Shown here: positions 15,552-25,590 of the stretch, one piece after another
Layout of the letters: each line of letters opens with the position of its first letter
Numbering within the stretch: position 1 is the first letter of the stretch
Notes under the pieces: generated by a model
Database searches by the model: none
The model's input: the letters and a program-made list of their open reading frames with translations, nothing else
Told to the model about the DNA's origin: nothing
NCBI RefSeq assembly: GCF_014282275.1
Contig: NZ_VFIA01000021.1
Location: 1-64,000, forward strand
Direction of reading: 5' to 3'
DNA length: 64,000 nucleotides
Origin: Spirosoma utsteinense
GTDB taxonomy: Bacteria; Bacteroidota; Bacteroidia; Cytophagales; Spirosomataceae
Position numbers and translations under genes: made by a program

Positions 15552-18500
15552 GGCTCGTACTTTCTTCTGTTACAGGAAATTCGTCCAGCTGATGGACCAG
15601 ACTGTCGGACAACGAATCGGACTCTTCATCTTTGATCATCTGGCGACCATCGGCCAGACTGCCAAATATGTAGTACAGTCCGGGGATGATGATGACCCCG
15701 AAAATGGTTCCGAATAGCATACCCCCCAGGGCAGAAGCCCCAATGGTACGGTTACCGATAGCGCCCGCTCCCGATGCAGTGATGAGCGGTATCAGACCAG
15801 CCACGAAGGCGAAGGAAGTCATCAGGATAGGACGGAAACGAACCCGGGCTCCTTCAATGGCTGCGTTCAGGATCGTTTCGCCCTGCTGTCGCTTCTGAAC
15901 GGCAAACTCCACGATCAGTACGGCGTTTTTACCCAACAGACCAATCAGCATGATGAGTCCGATCTGGGCGTAGATGTTGTTCTCCAGCCCCATCATCTTC
16001 AACACCAGGAACGAACCAAAGACCCCAACCGGCAGTGATAACACGACGGCCAGTGGAATGATGAAGCTTTCGTACTGGGCAGCCAATACAAAGTAGACGA
16101 ACGACAACACGATCAGGAACACGAAAAGAGCCTCATTGCCCCGGCTCGCTTCGTCGTACGAAAGGCCTTCGAAAGCGATGTCATAGCCCTTTGGCAACGT
16201 TTTGGCAGATACTTCCCGGATGGCCTGAATGGCGTCGGCGGTGGTGTATCCCTTGGCGGGCTGGCCCTGAATGGCGGCTGAGTTGTACAAATTGAAGCGG
16301 GTAATCTCGTTTGGTCCCTGCCCTTTCTTCAGGTGCATAAAGGCCGAGTAAGGCACCATTTCACCTGCGTCGTTTTTGACAAACAGCTTCAACAGATCGG
16401 TTGGAAGCCGCCGGAAGCTGGGGTCCGACTGCACGTACACTTTAAAGAACTGGTTGTACTTGATAAACCCTTGTTCGTAGGTACTACCGATCATGATGTT
16501 CAGGTTGTCCATCGCTTTACCTATAGACACGCCCTTTTGCATGGCCAGCTTATTGTCGATCTCCAGGTCGTACTGCGGGTAGTTCGCGGCAAAGAAGGTA
16601 AACAGGCCAGTAAGCTCTTTACGCTTGCCCAGATTCTCCATGAACTGCTTGTTGATCTTGTCGAACTCGCTATAGTCCGTATCGGTCGTTTTGTCCAGCA
16701 AACGCATCGAGAAACCGCCCGACGTACCAAAGCCGGGGATAGCCGGTGGCTCGAAGAACTCGACCGTCGCGCCGAGGTTTCTCGATTTCTCCTCCAGCTC
16801 TTCCATGATCTCCTTCACGTTCTTATCGCGATCTCCCCAGCTTTTCAGGTTGATCAGACAGGTACCGGCGTTAGAACCCCGTCCTTCGGTCATGATCTCG
16901 TAACCAGCCAGCGACGATACCGATTCGATACCCGGAACCTCTTCACAAATCTTCTGGAGCCGCCGGGACACCTCGTTCGTTTTTTCAAGCGTCGAGCCCG
17001 GGGGCGTCTGGATAATGGCATAGATCGTACTCTGGTCTTCGTTCGGAATAAAGCCGGCAGGCAGAATTTTATTCACGACAACGATTCCCGCGCAGAAACC
17101 AATCAGGATGGCGAACGTAACGAAACGGCGGCTGACAATTAATCTCAGCAAGCCCACGTACCAGCCCGTCATTTTATCGAATCCCCGGTTGAAGCTGTCG
17201 AGCGCCCGGGTCAGTACGTTTTTCTTGGGCGGATGTCCATGATGGTTTTTCAGCAACATGGCACACAGTACGGGCGTCAGCGTCAGGGCGATCAGGGCCG
17301 AAATTACAATGGAACTGGCCATAGTGATGGAGAACTGCCGGTAGAAAGTACCCACCGGGCCCGACATGAAGGAGATCGGCAGGAATACTGATACCATCAC
17401 CAGCGTAATGGCGATAATAGCGCCACTGATCTCGCCAAGCACTTTCTGAACGGCCCGGAACGGCGTTAAATGCGGCTCTTCTTCCATCTTGGCGTGTACC
17501 GCTTCCACCACCACGATAGCATCATCGACCACGATACCGATAGCCAGTACCAGCGCGAAGAGGGTAATTAAGTTGATGGACAGTCCAAACGCCTGAATCA
17601 CAAAGAATGCGCCGATCAGGGATACCGGAACCGCCAGGATCGGAATCAGCGTAGAGCGCCAGTCGCCCAGGAATAGGAACACAACCAGAGCTACCAAGAT
17701 GAAGGCGTCGCGTAGCGTATCAATTACCTGCTCGATCGACGCATCCAGGAAGTTGGATACGTCATAGCTGATTTTATAGTTTACCCCCGGCGGGAAAGAC
17801 TCCTTCATCACATCGAGCTTCTTCTTCACTTCGGCAATAACATCACTGGCGTTACTGCCATAGTTTTGCCTCAGGACAATAGCGGCCGACGGGCTGCCGT
17901 CCAGGTTGGAATAGATATCGAAGAATTCGCTTCCCAACTCGACCCGGGCAATGTCTTTCAGGTGGATGCTTTCACCGGCGGCATTGGCCCGTACAATGAT
18001 TCCTTCGTACTCTTCCGGCTTGTTATACCGCCCTTTATAGGTAAGCACATATTCCAGCGACTGAGCGGCTATACCGGAGCTTTGACCAATCCGGCCCGGC
18101 CGACCAATGATACTCTGCTCACCGATCGCCTTCATGACTTCTTCGGTCGAGATGTTGTAGGCCCGCATCCGTTCGGGGTTGAGCCAAACGCGCATCGCAT
18201 AGCGACGGCTACCCAGAATCTGCGCCCTGGCTACCCCTTTGGTCCGCTGAATTTCAGGGATCATTTTAACGGTAGCGTAGTTAAACAGGAATTTTTCGTC
18301 AATGCTCTTTTCCTTGGAATAGAGGTTGACATACATCAGCATACTGGGCTGAACGGGCGAAATAATAACCCCTTCGCGCTGCACCAGTTCGGGCAGTAGG
18401 GGCATAACCTGGTCTACCCTTGTTTTCACCCGGATAACGGCCGTGTTGGGGTCTGTACCCGGCTCGAAGATGATACGCAGGGTAGCCTCACCGGCACTGG

Positions 18501-18747
18501 TTGCATCGGTCGCGATATAGCGCATATCCTGAACCCCGTTGATCGCCTGCTCCAGGGTAATCAGTGTGGATTTGACCAGTACATCAGCACTGGCACCAGG
18601 GTAGGCAATGAATATATTTACGGTTGTCGGCGCAATGTCAGGAAACTGAGAGATTGGTAAGCTTCTGATAGACAGTATACCTACAAAGACGATCATGATC
18701 GAAATCACGATCGCGAATACAGGTCTACGTATGAATTTATTGAACAT
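15544..18747 (-). CDS. RND multidrug efflux pump, HAE1 family (AcrB/MexB-like)
   Basis: Inner-membrane proton-driven transporter of the hydrophobe/amphiphile efflux family, 1067 residues. It begins MFNKFIRRPVFAIVISIMIV, as AcrB homologues do. The HAE1 signatures QFPDIAPTTVNIFIAYPGA and GVQDMRYIATDATSAG are present. The proton-relay aspartates lie in the TM4 segment GIVVDDAIVVVE. The second membrane half includes GLLGKNAVLIVEFA and FRPILMTSFAFVAG. The C-terminal tail is acidic and serine-rich. It lies 24 bp downstream of the adaptor gene and overlaps the outer-membrane factor. Likely substrates are amphiphilic drugs, dyes or bile-like compounds; the sequence does not tell which. Confidence 0.96.
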   Translation of the reverse strand: MFNKFIRRPVFAIVISIMIVFVGILSIRSLPISQFPDIAPTTVNIFIAYPGASADVLVKSTLITLEQAINGVQDMRYIATDATSAGEATLRIIFEPGTDPNTAVIRVKTRVDQVMPLLPELVQREGVIISPVQPSMLMYVNLYSKEKSIDEKFLFNYATVKMIPEIQRTKGVARAQILGSRRYAMRVWLNPERMRAYNISTEEVMKAIGEQSIIGRPGRIGQSSGIAAQSLEYVLTYKGRYNKPEEYEGIIVRANAAGESIHLKDIARVELGSEFFDIYSNLDGSPSAAIVLRQNYGSNASDVIAEVKKKLDVMKESFPPGVNYKISYDVSNFLDASIEQVIDTLRDAFILVALVVFLFLGDWRSTLIPILAVPVSLIGAFFVIQAFGLSINLITLFALVLAIGIVVDDAIVVVEAVHAKMEEEPHLTPFRAVQKVLGEISGAIIAITLVMVSVFLPISFMSGPVGTFYRQFSITMASSIVISALIALTLTPVLCAMLLKNHHGHPPKKNVLTRALDSFNRGFDKMTGWYVGLLRLIVSRRFVTFAILIGFCAGIVVVNKILPAGFIPNEDQSTIYAIIQTPPGSTLEKTNEVSRRLQKICEEVPGIESVSSLAGYEIMTEGRGSNAGTCLINLKSWGDRDKNVKEIMEELEEKSRNLGATVEFFEPPAIPGFGTSGGFSMRLLDKTTDTDYSEFDKINKQFMENLGKRKELTGLFTFFAANYPQYDLEIDNKLAMQKGVSIGKAMDNLNIMIGSTYEQGFIKYNQFFKVYVQSDPSFRRLPTDLLKLFVKNDAGEMVPYSAFMHLKKGQGPNEITRFNLYNSAAIQGQPAKGYTTADAIQAIREVSAKTLPKGYDIAFEGLSYDEASRGNEALFVFLIVLSFVYFVLAAQYESFIIPLAVVLSLPVGVFGSFLVLKMMGLENNIYAQIGLIMLIGLLGKNAVLIVEFAVQKRQQGETILNAAIEGARVRFRPILMTSFAFVAGLIPLITASGAGAIGNRTIGASALGGMLFGTIFGVIIIPGLYYIFGSLADGRQMIKDEESDSLSDSLVHQLDEFPVTEESTSHV

Positions 18748-18771
18748 GTCTTCGACTTTTTAGACTGTTGA

Positions 18772-19854
18772 TTACTCGGCGTATAGACTCAGATTCGAGA
18801 TGACAGAGGCAGGCTGCACGTAGTTGACGCGGATTTTTTCATTTTCCTTCACCTGACGCAAGCCTTCCAGCAGGATTCTGTCGCCCTTGGTCAAACCGGA
18901 CTGAACAACGAAAATGTGCGGCATCTCGGCGGCTATGCCTATTTCCCTCGACCGAACCACGTTGTTCTTATCGACGACATAGACATACTTCTTTTCCAGT
19001 ACTTCGAAGGTGGCTTTCTGCGGGATGATCAGGGCATTTTTCAGCGGTACCGTCATACGAACACTACCCGTTTCGCCGTGGCGCAGGAGCGCTTTGGGAT
19101 TGGGAAAAGTAGCCCGGAAAGCGATGTTGCCGGTTTCGTTGTTGAAGTCGGCTTCAATGGTTTGAACTTCGCCGGGATGCTCGAACAGTTCGTTGTTTGC
19201 CATCACCAGGTTTACGTGCTTCATGTTGTCGTCGTGGTGGGTCTTGTAGTCGAGGTATTCGGCTTCCGGCACGTTGAAATACACCCACATCTGGCTGTTA
19301 TCCGACAGGGTAGTCAACAAATCTCCCTCATCGAGGAGGCTTCCCAATCGTACCTGAAAGTGGTCCATGATCCCACTGAAGGGGGCGCGTATCTCGGTAA
19401 ACTGCAAGTGCGTTTTAGCCAGTGTTACGTCGGCGTTTGCCTTGTCGAATTTGGCGCTGGCCAGCGCCAGTTCGTTTTTCGATACGATGTTGCTATCGGC
19501 CAGCCGCTTGGTATTCTGGAGTTCGATACCTACGTAGTTGGCTTCAGCCTGCGATTTTTGCAGTTCGGCATTGTAGAGCACGGGCATGATCTGGAACATA
19601 AGCTGCCCTTTTTTTACGTACTGCCCTTCGTCCACAAAAATCTTTTGCAGGTAGCCTCTTTCTAAAGCTCTTACTTCAATGTGCTGGATTGAATGGACCT
19701 GACATACATAATCTTTTGTTGCCAGTGTGTCTTTCTGCAACGGACTTGTAACCAGGAATTTGATTTCCTCTTCTTTCTTTTCTTCTGCTTTGGTTGAACA
19801 GCCTGTAACGTACAACAGGGCACACAAGCTCATCAGGATGTGAATTCTTTTCAT
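18772..19854 (-). CDS. RND efflux periplasmic adaptor (membrane fusion protein)
   Basis: Periplasmic lipoprotein linking pump and outer-membrane channel. The 360-residue protein has the lipobox VTGC (residue 19), the barrel-sandwich start HIEVRALERGYLQKIFVDEG, the helical hairpin region (QAEANYVGIELQNTKRLAD) and the return strand FTEIRAPFSGIMDHFQVRLG. It ends with the membrane-proximal domain (LTKGDRILLEGLRQVKENEKIRV). It is first in the operon. The 56 bp before the upstream small gene (ends at 19911) contain no obvious terminator. Confidence 0.94.
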   Translation of the reverse strand: MKRIHILMSLCALLYVTGCSTKAEEKKEEEIKFLVTSPLQKDTLATKDYVCQVHSIQHIEVRALERGYLQKIFVDEGQYVKKGQLMFQIMPVLYNAELQKSQAEANYVGIELQNTKRLADSNIVSKNELALASAKFDKANADVTLAKTHLQFTEIRAPFSGIMDHFQVRLGSLLDEGDLLTTLSDNSQMWVYFNVPEAEYLDYKTHHDDNMKHVNLVMANNELFEHPGEVQTIEADFNNETGNIAFRATFPNPKALLRHGETGSVRMTVPLKNALIIPQKATFEVLEKKYVYVVDKNNVVRSREIGIAAEMPHIFVVQSGLTKGDRILLEGLRQVKENEKIRVNYVQPASVISNLSLYAE

Positions 19855-19910
19855 AACATTCCTATGTTTTACACGAACCTATTTGATAATTTTTGTGGGA
19901 TGGGAGGATA

Positions 19911-20201
19911 CTACCGTGAAGACATGTGGTGAACGATAACCGCCTGACCCGGAGGGGCGTTAGGCGTTTGCTCCAACCGGCTGATCAGACTGTCTTTCTG
20001 CTCGTTGGCCCGTTTGCAATCGGAGAGTTGCTGTTGCCAGGCCAGGAGATTGACCGGATGAACGGTATAGCCGAGCTCATAGTCATTAAGGCCCAGCCGA
20101 TGGCTTTGCTCATATACCAGGAAGCCATTGAACCCTAGTGAAAGGGCTAATGCCAGTCCAAAACTATAGAGTAAGATCGATGGAGAATTCCGGCGTTGCA
20201 T
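19911..20201 (-). CDS. Small single-pass membrane protein, unknown
   Basis: Predicted 96-residue protein, started at the ATG at 20199-20201 (MQRRNSPSILLYSF) because the longer frame adds only a nondescript stretch. One transmembrane segment (SILLYSFGLALALSLGFNGFLV) is followed by about 65 residues with a short helical region (NLLAWQQQLSDCKRANEQKDSLISRLEQ) that could form a coiled coil outside the membrane. It lies just upstream of the efflux operon on the same strand, so an accessory role is possible but unproven. I do not recognise a family. Upstream there is a 300-bp AT-rich gap with a TAAATTTG box at 20427-20434 on the minus strand. Confidence 0.6.
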   Translation of the reverse strand: MQRRNSPSILLYSFGLALALSLGFNGFLVYEQSHRLGLNDYELGYTVHPVNLLAWQQQLSDCKRANEQKDSLISRLEQTPNAPPGQAVIVHHMSSR

Positions 20202-20508
20202 GCTTGTGTTCGTAATGCTTCGACACAAAGCAAGCCCGGTAACATTAAAACCGTGTGAGAGGGAAATTAGAACACATTAAAATTGTCCAAACCTCTATTT
20301 TAACTATTTTCTGGTTTTCTGTATAAAATGCTGTTAATAAGTAATTTAACTGGCTGTTTGCCCAGAACCCGGACTTAATGGATAGTATGTTATAGTAAAA
20401 TAGTCACAATTTATGCTGTTAAGAGCCAAATTTAAAAGGTGTTAAAATCCGCATTTTCCTGTTATTCTAGTAGTACGGAGCGTTTTTCTGAGACACAATC
20501 AAACCCAT

Positions 20509-21864
20509 TTACAGCTGACTCGGCAACTGAATAGTAACGGTTGTTCCCTGGTTTACATGGGAGGTAATGTGCAGGGTCCCCTGGTGTAAGTCAATAATTT
20601 TCTGCGTTACGGCCAGACCAATACCATAACCGGGCACGCCGGCTACATTTTCTCCCCGGTAGAGCGGATCAAGAATATGAGCGGCATCTGCTTCAGAAAT
20701 ACCCCGCCCCCGGTCGGTGACGATGACGCTGATCAGTTCCTGTTGCACCTGCAATTGTACCGCTACCGCTTCGTCGGAATATTTACAGGCATTGTCTAGC
20801 ACGTTTAGAAACGCAGTCGTTAGCAGCGTTGCATTGCCCTTCACCGTGAACAACTGTTCGTCGTCGGTCGAAAACTGAAGCGGTAGATTCCGGCCTGGAT
20901 ACTTGGACTGCACTTGCCCGATGGCGGTAAGCAGGCAATCGTCTACCTGAACAACGGTCAGGGCCACGGCTCCGTCGGTAACTTTAGCCAGACCAAGCAG
21001 CCCATTGGTCAGGGAAATCACTTTTTTCAGCTCTTCGACGGCAATTTCCATACTGTCGCGCCAGTCAGCTGGATTCCGGTCATACCGCAGGGACGTTTCC
21101 AGGGTGCCCAGGGTGTTGGTGAGCGGGGTGCGGAGTTCGTGGGACGCATGGGAGACAAAGCTGCGCTGGGAGACGAACGCATCCTCCAGCCGGAAAAGCA
21201 TCTGGTTGAACGTCATGGCAAGCTGGGCAATTTCATCCCGCTGATTGCCTTCATTCACCCGTTTGTAGAGATGCGTGGCCGTAATCTGCTCCACTTCGTC
21301 TACAATCTGCGAGATGGGGTTCAGTACCCGACCGGAAAAATACCACCCGGCCAGTACGATTAGGGCAAAACCCAGCAGGTTAGCCAGCAGCATGATTTGT
21401 TGCAGGGTGCCTAATTTGGCAAAGCCAATGCGGTCGTAGCCGGAGGCAAAGATGTAAAACAGCTGTCCCCGATCCCGAAATGGGATTACGATAGATTCGA
21501 GATGGCCACTTTTAAACTCAAACAGTGGATCGGCGGCCAGCAGCGGTATCTTTTCTTTGTAATACTCCGATTCCTTCAGGGTCCGGTTAGTAAATACCAG
21601 CTTGTGCCGGTTATCGTAAATGCTGATCTGCTCCTCCACGATCGTAAGCAGATCGGTGCGTACCATGTTTCTGAAGAAATCATCGTGCAGGTGCCGCCGG
21701 GAAATCAGCACCCGTCCGGCCACGCGGGCTTTCGACTCCAGCCGACTGTAAAATTCCTCCTGTCGGTATAAGGAGTAGAAGTACCACACCAGCAGTGACA
21801 GCGTGAGTTGAATAGCTGTTGCCAGCAATGTGAAAATGAGGGTCAGGCGATTGCGAATGAGCAC
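20509..21864 (-). CDS. Membrane sensor histidine kinase, two-component
   Basis: A 451-residue sensor kinase. TM1 is at about 8-30, a periplasmic sensor region follows to about 150, TM2 is at about 157-177 and a HAMP domain (GRVLNPISQIVDEVEQI) comes next. HisKA has the H-box SFVSHASHELRTPLTN (His242). HATPase boxes are NVLDNACKYSD, DRGRGISEADAAH and GYGIGLAVTQKI. It lies downstream of the OmpR-type regulator on the same strand and next to the RND operon, the arrangement of Bacteroidota regulators such as RprXY and CusSR. It probably controls the efflux genes, which is inference from position. Confidence 0.92.
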   Translation of the reverse strand: MLIRNRLTLIFTLLATAIQLTLSLLVWYFYSLYRQEEFYSRLESKARVAGRVLISRRHLHDDFFRNMVRTDLLTIVEEQISIYDNRHKLVFTNRTLKESEYYKEKIPLLAADPLFEFKSGHLESIVIPFRDRGQLFYIFASGYDRIGFAKLGTLQQIMLLANLLGFALIVLAGWYFSGRVLNPISQIVDEVEQITATHLYKRVNEGNQRDEIAQLAMTFNQMLFRLEDAFVSQRSFVSHASHELRTPLTNTLGTLETSLRYDRNPADWRDSMEIAVEELKKVISLTNGLLGLAKVTDGAVALTVVQVDDCLLTAIGQVQSKYPGRNLPLQFSTDDEQLFTVKGNATLLTTAFLNVLDNACKYSDEAVAVQLQVQQELISVIVTDRGRGISEADAAHILDPLYRGENVAGVPGYGIGLAVTQKIIDLHQGTLHITSHVNQGTTVTIQLPSQL

Positions 21865-21886
21865 GAAAGTATATCGAGGTTTTTAC

Positions 21887-21945
21887 GTAAGGTGGCCTTC
21901 AGGCCGCCTGTTTGTTTATGAAACGCGGAATGAAGGCCACCTTAC
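21887..21945. repeat. 15-bp inverted repeat between regulator and kinase genes
   Basis: Arms 21887-21901 (GTAAGGTGGCCTTCA) and 21931-21945 are exact reverse complements around 29 bases. It sits in the 101-bp gap between the response regulator and its kinase, so it could weaken transcription into the kinase gene. Confidence 0.82.
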
Positions 21946-21965
21946 CGTTACAAATCACCACGTTC

Positions 21966-22637
21966 TTAATCTTCCCGCAGAACATACCCCATTCCAACAA
22001 TGGTATGTAACAGCTTGGGCGAAAAACCTTTATCGATCTTCTTGCGTAAGTAGCTGATATACACGTCGATTACATTGCTGTTGTTATCGAAATTGAGGCT
22101 CCAGACCCGTTCGCCGATGTCTACCCGCGAAATGATCTTTCCTTTATTGAGCATCATATATTCTACCAGGGCGTATTCGCGGGTGGTCAGGTCAATGCGT
22201 TTATCCGCGCGTGTTACGGTTTTACTATCCAGATTCAGTTCCAGATCGGCCAGCCGTAGTATTTGCTTGGGCTTGGAGCCGTTCCGGCGCGTCAACGCCC
22301 TGATCCGTAGCAGTAACTCCTGAAATTCAAATGGTTTGGCCAGGTAATCGTCGGCCCCGGCATTGAAGCCATCCGACTTGTCGGCCATACTATCCAGCGC
22401 GGTTAGTATCAATACGGGAAGGCTCTCGTTTTCTGAGCGGATCAACCGGCACAGATCAAAGCCATTCATCTGCGGCAGATTGACATCCAGGATGATGATA
22501 TCATAAATATCCCGACGAAACAGCGAGAGGCCGGTGCGCCCATCATAAGCCACTTCAACTTCGTAGCCTTCGGCCGACATACCTTTGCGGATAAAAGAAG
22601 CTAACCGCTCTTCGTCTTCAACTAAAAGGATTTTCAT
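21966..22637 (-). CDS. OmpR/PhoB-family response regulator
   Basis: DNA-binding response regulator of 223 residues. The receiver domain has acidic pocket VEDEE (residues 6-10), phospho-acceptor Asp51 in IILDVNLP, T79 and conserved Lys101 in YLAKPFE. The C-terminal winged helix (about 128-222) has LTTREYALVEYMMLNKGKIISR and SNVIDVYISYLRKKID, with the terminal HTIVGMGYVLRE. It pairs with the kinase gene 101 bp downstream and lies upstream of the efflux operon. It is divergent from the TPR kinase gene at 22874. Confidence 0.95.
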   Translation of the reverse strand: MKILLVEDEERLASFIRKGMSAEGYEVEVAYDGRTGLSLFRRDIYDIIILDVNLPQMNGFDLCRLIRSENESLPVLILTALDSMADKSDGFNAGADDYLAKPFEFQELLLRIRALTRRNGSKPKQILRLADLELNLDSKTVTRADKRIDLTTREYALVEYMMLNKGKIISRVDIGERVWSLNFDNNSNVIDVYISYLRKKIDKGFSPKLLHTIVGMGYVLRED

Positions 22638-22833
22638 GAAACGTGGCTGTTAAGTAGTGTACTGGGTTGCTAAACGCGTTGTGCAACGTCGGTGTCAGGC
22701 GGGAGATCGTTACTTTCGGCCATGTGGCGGTTGAATTCTTCCCGGGTTCATCAGGCAGGTATCACAAAATTAAGCATTGCATCGCTTCTGCTCTCACGTT
22801 CGATAGCTACTACCCGTCTAAACCGATAGTCTT

Positions 22834-22841
22834 TATATTTG
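22834..22841 (+). promoter_or_regulatory. -7 box (TATATTTG) for TPR kinase gene
   Basis: TATATTTG matches the Bacteroidota -7 consensus TANNTTTG and lies 33 bp before the chosen start at 22874. No clear TTG -33 element is found at the expected spacing. The position supports the downstream start over the longer open frame. Confidence 0.5.
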
Positions 22842-22873
22842 TCAAGGAACCCTTCGCGCGCTTTCACATACGT

Positions 22874-24835
22874 ATGCTGGTAAACCGACTTCTGATTTTA
22901 GTGTTTTTTTTGAGTGGGATTGACAGCACCAGCCTGGGCCAGTCTGTACCCAACCCTACCGACACCAGTTATATAATGACGCTTCTCAGGAAAGCAGAAG
23001 CCGTCGAACTTCAGCGGCCTCAAAAGGCGCTGGACGATTACCAGAAAGCACTGGCCTTCTCTGCCGAAATTGACTACTCGAAAGGATATTTCGAGAGTAT
23101 CCGCCTGACAACGTATTTGCTCGACCTGCTGGGTCGTCATGAAGAATCATACAAATTAGCGGCAACAGGTTTGCAGCGCGCGCTGCGTGATACCTCACAA
23201 CAGTACCGGAGTATCTGCTATTTTGCGATGGCACAATCGGCTAAAGAACAGGGTAAAAACAAAGAGGCCATTCGGCACTTTAAGCAGGCTGCTCCCTTCA
23301 TGCTGGCCCATAAGAATCGTAAAAAGGCAGCGGCACTTTACCAGAACCTGGGGCTTATGTATGAAGCCGAACGATTATATCCCCAGGCACTGACGTATTT
23401 CAACCGGGCTATTACCAACGATCGGATAGCCCGTAGTTCGAATCAGGAGCTTGCTGTGGACTACCATAGCCTGGCCTCCGTTTACATGAAACAGAACCGG
23501 CTGGAACTGGCGCTGTCTTACTTCCGGAAAACAAAATCCCTGCTCGATCCCGACAAAGACATTCATTTCATGGCCGCGCTATACGGTAACCTGGCCAACC
23601 TGCATAAAGAACTCGCCCGCCCGGATTCATCACTCTATTACTACGAAAGTGCCTTGCGGATGAATCGTTTGCTGGACAACCCGTTGCAGCAGCTTCATCT
23701 ATTGGCCGGGAAGGCCGAGACCTACAACGAAATGAAGCAGTATGGGTTAGCCAAATCCTTGCTGGACAAGGCCTACGCCCTGGCCCGACAGCACCACGTG
23801 GGACTATCCGAATTCAGGAACATATACCGTGAATACGCGAACGCAAATCTGGGCTTACACAACTATAAAGCCGCTATTCCCTGGTATGATAAGTACATGG
23901 AAACGAAAGATTCGCTGTCGACCCTGGAGGCTAAAACACTTCTGGAAGACTACGAACTGAAGCTGCGACAGGCCGAAGCGGGACAAAAACTGGCCCGGAA
24001 ACAGGTTCAGATCGATCAGCTGGAGCAGGCGCGTCAACGCCAGAATTTATGGATATGGATAGCGGCCCTGATCGGGTTTCTGGTGGTGGCCGGACTGGTA
24101 TTTGCCTATTTGTACTCCCGCCAGCGCCAGCGTGCGTCGGCCAGTGCGCTGCTGGCTGCCGAACGCGAACATGCGCTGGCTGTCGTGCAGTCGGAGCTAC
24201 AGGGACAGCAGAAGGAACGGCTGCGGATTGCCAAAGAAATGCACGACGATCTTGGTGCATCGCTAACAGCTATCGGCCTGTTAAGCGAAGTGGTTAAAAC
24301 ACGCATGGGAGCGGCAACCACGCCCGAAATTGAAAAGATTTCCAGCATTTCGACCGAGATGGTCACCGCCATGAACGAAATTATCTGGTCATTGAATAAC
24401 AGGAATGATAACCTCAACGGGCTGATCGCCTACACGCGGGCGTATGCCAGCGAGTTCATCGACAACACAAACCTGCACCTGCAGACCCACGTTCAGGAGT
24501 GGCCCCAGGAAATTGCCATTCGGGGCGCTGACCGCAGAAATGTATTTCTGACCGTGAAGGAAGCGCTCCATAACGTGGTTAAGCATGCTCAGGCAACACA
24601 GGTGTCGCTGACGATTCGACCCCAGACCGATCGGTTGATCATTGAAGTCAGTGACGACGGGAACGGGTTTGTTGCCAACGAACGAACCCGGCTGCGAAAT
24701 GGGCTGAGCAACATGCATAACCGCATGGGGGAGTCGGGCGGAAACTGCGAAATTGACTCGTCGGCCCGGGGTACGACCGTAAAAATTACGTATCCCTATC
24801 CACACGGGTCAACCGCCAAAATACTACAAACGTAG
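22874..24835 (+). CDS. TPR-containing histidine kinase (NarL-type partner)
   Basis: Sensor kinase of 653 residues when started at the ATG at 22874, which gives a signal peptide or anchor (MLVNRLLILVFFLSGIDS) and fits the -7 box upstream. The extracytoplasmic part is a run of TPR repeats (about 40-370, for example AALYQNLGLMYEAERLYPQALTYF cut at its usual A-L-Y positions). A coiled coil and TM segment (WIWIAALIGFLVVAGLVFAYL) follow. The kinase is HisKA_3 type (RIAKEMHDDLGASLTAIGLL) with a C-terminal HATPase (DDGNGF, GLSNMHNRMGE). It has the layout of Bacteroidota TPR kinases paired with LuxR-type regulators and is followed by one after 37 bp. Confidence 0.92.
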   Translation: MLVNRLLILVFFLSGIDSTSLGQSVPNPTDTSYIMTLLRKAEAVELQRPQKALDDYQKALAFSAEIDYSKGYFESIRLTTYLLDLLGRHEESYKLAATGLQRALRDTSQQYRSICYFAMAQSAKEQGKNKEAIRHFKQAAPFMLAHKNRKKAAALYQNLGLMYEAERLYPQALTYFNRAITNDRIARSSNQELAVDYHSLASVYMKQNRLELALSYFRKTKSLLDPDKDIHFMAALYGNLANLHKELARPDSSLYYYESALRMNRLLDNPLQQLHLLAGKAETYNEMKQYGLAKSLLDKAYALARQHHVGLSEFRNIYREYANANLGLHNYKAAIPWYDKYMETKDSLSTLEAKTLLEDYELKLRQAEAGQKLARKQVQIDQLEQARQRQNLWIWIAALIGFLVVAGLVFAYLYSRQRQRASASALLAAEREHALAVVQSELQGQQKERLRIAKEMHDDLGASLTAIGLLSEVVKTRMGAATTPEIEKISSISTEMVTAMNEIIWSLNNRNDNLNGLIAYTRAYASEFIDNTNLHLQTHVQEWPQEIAIRGADRRNVFLTVKEALHNVVKHAQATQVSLTIRPQTDRLIIEVSDDGNGFVANERTRLRNGLSNMHNRMGESGGNCEIDSSARGTTVKITYPYPHGSTAKILQT

Positions 24836-24872
24836 TATAGTATCACTAGGAAAAAAGGGTCAATATTGCCGG

Positions 24873-25508
24873 ATGAAAACCGTCATTACTGTAGCCATTG
24901 TGGAAGATAAAGAGCCCATCCGGCAATCGTTGGCTATTCTGGTCGATGGGGCGGAAGGCTACAGTTGCCAGGCCACGTTCGAGAATGCGGAGGCCGCGCT
25001 CGATTACTTACCAACTCACGCGGTCGACGTTGTGCTGATGGATATTGATCTACCCGGCATGAACGGGATCGACTGCGTTCGGCATCTGAAAGCTCTTTGT
25101 CCTTATACCCAGTTCATGATGTGTACCATGTATGACGAAGACGAAACCGTTTTCGACGCGCTCAAGGCCGGTGCCAATGCGTATATCCTCAAACGCAGTC
25201 CTCCGCATAAGCTTCTGGAAGCCATTACTGAACTGCACGAAGGGGGTGCGCCCATGAGCAGCACCATTGCCCGGAAGATTGCCAGTTCATTCTATACGAG
25301 CCAGGCCGTTTCGCCCGAATTAGAGGCACTGTCGTCACGTGAGCGCGAAATTCTGGACCGGCTGGCAAAAGGACATAGCCACAAGGAAGTCGCCAACGAA
25401 CTGTTCATCAGCCCGACTACGGTGCGGAAACACATCTTCAATATCTACGGTAAGCTACAGGTCCATTCCAGGGTAGAAGCGATCAATAAGTACCTGGGAC
25501 GGAAGTGA
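24873..25508 (+). CDS. NarL/LuxR-family response regulator
   Basis: Response regulator of 211 residues and partner of the TPR kinase just upstream. The receiver has EDKEP (residues 11-15), phospho-acceptor Asp57 in VVLMDIDLP, and Lys107 in AYILKRSP. The C-terminal LuxR helix-turn-helix is clear: LSSREREILDRLAKGHSHKEVA, then FISPTTVRKHIFNIYGKL. The start ATG follows a short gap after the kinase stop. The pair probably forms an operon with a transcription output; targets are unknown. Confidence 0.95.
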   Translation: MKTVITVAIVEDKEPIRQSLAILVDGAEGYSCQATFENAEAALDYLPTHAVDVVLMDIDLPGMNGIDCVRHLKALCPYTQFMMCTMYDEDETVFDALKAGANAYILKRSPPHKLLEAITELHEGGAPMSSTIARKIASSFYTSQAVSPELEALSSREREILDRLAKGHSHKEVANELFISPTTVRKHIFNIYGKLQVHSRVEAINKYLGRK

Positions 25509-25590
25509 AGCGCGCAGGAAAGAGTCGTTCGGCGTTTGTTTTTGCGTTGAAAATCATACAAATGGCGTATTGTCGGCCCTGAAGCTGGCC

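Noticed and set aside
22667-22873. Longer N-terminus of the TPR kinase
   Set aside because: The -7 box lies within it and the start at 22874 gives a proper signal peptide.
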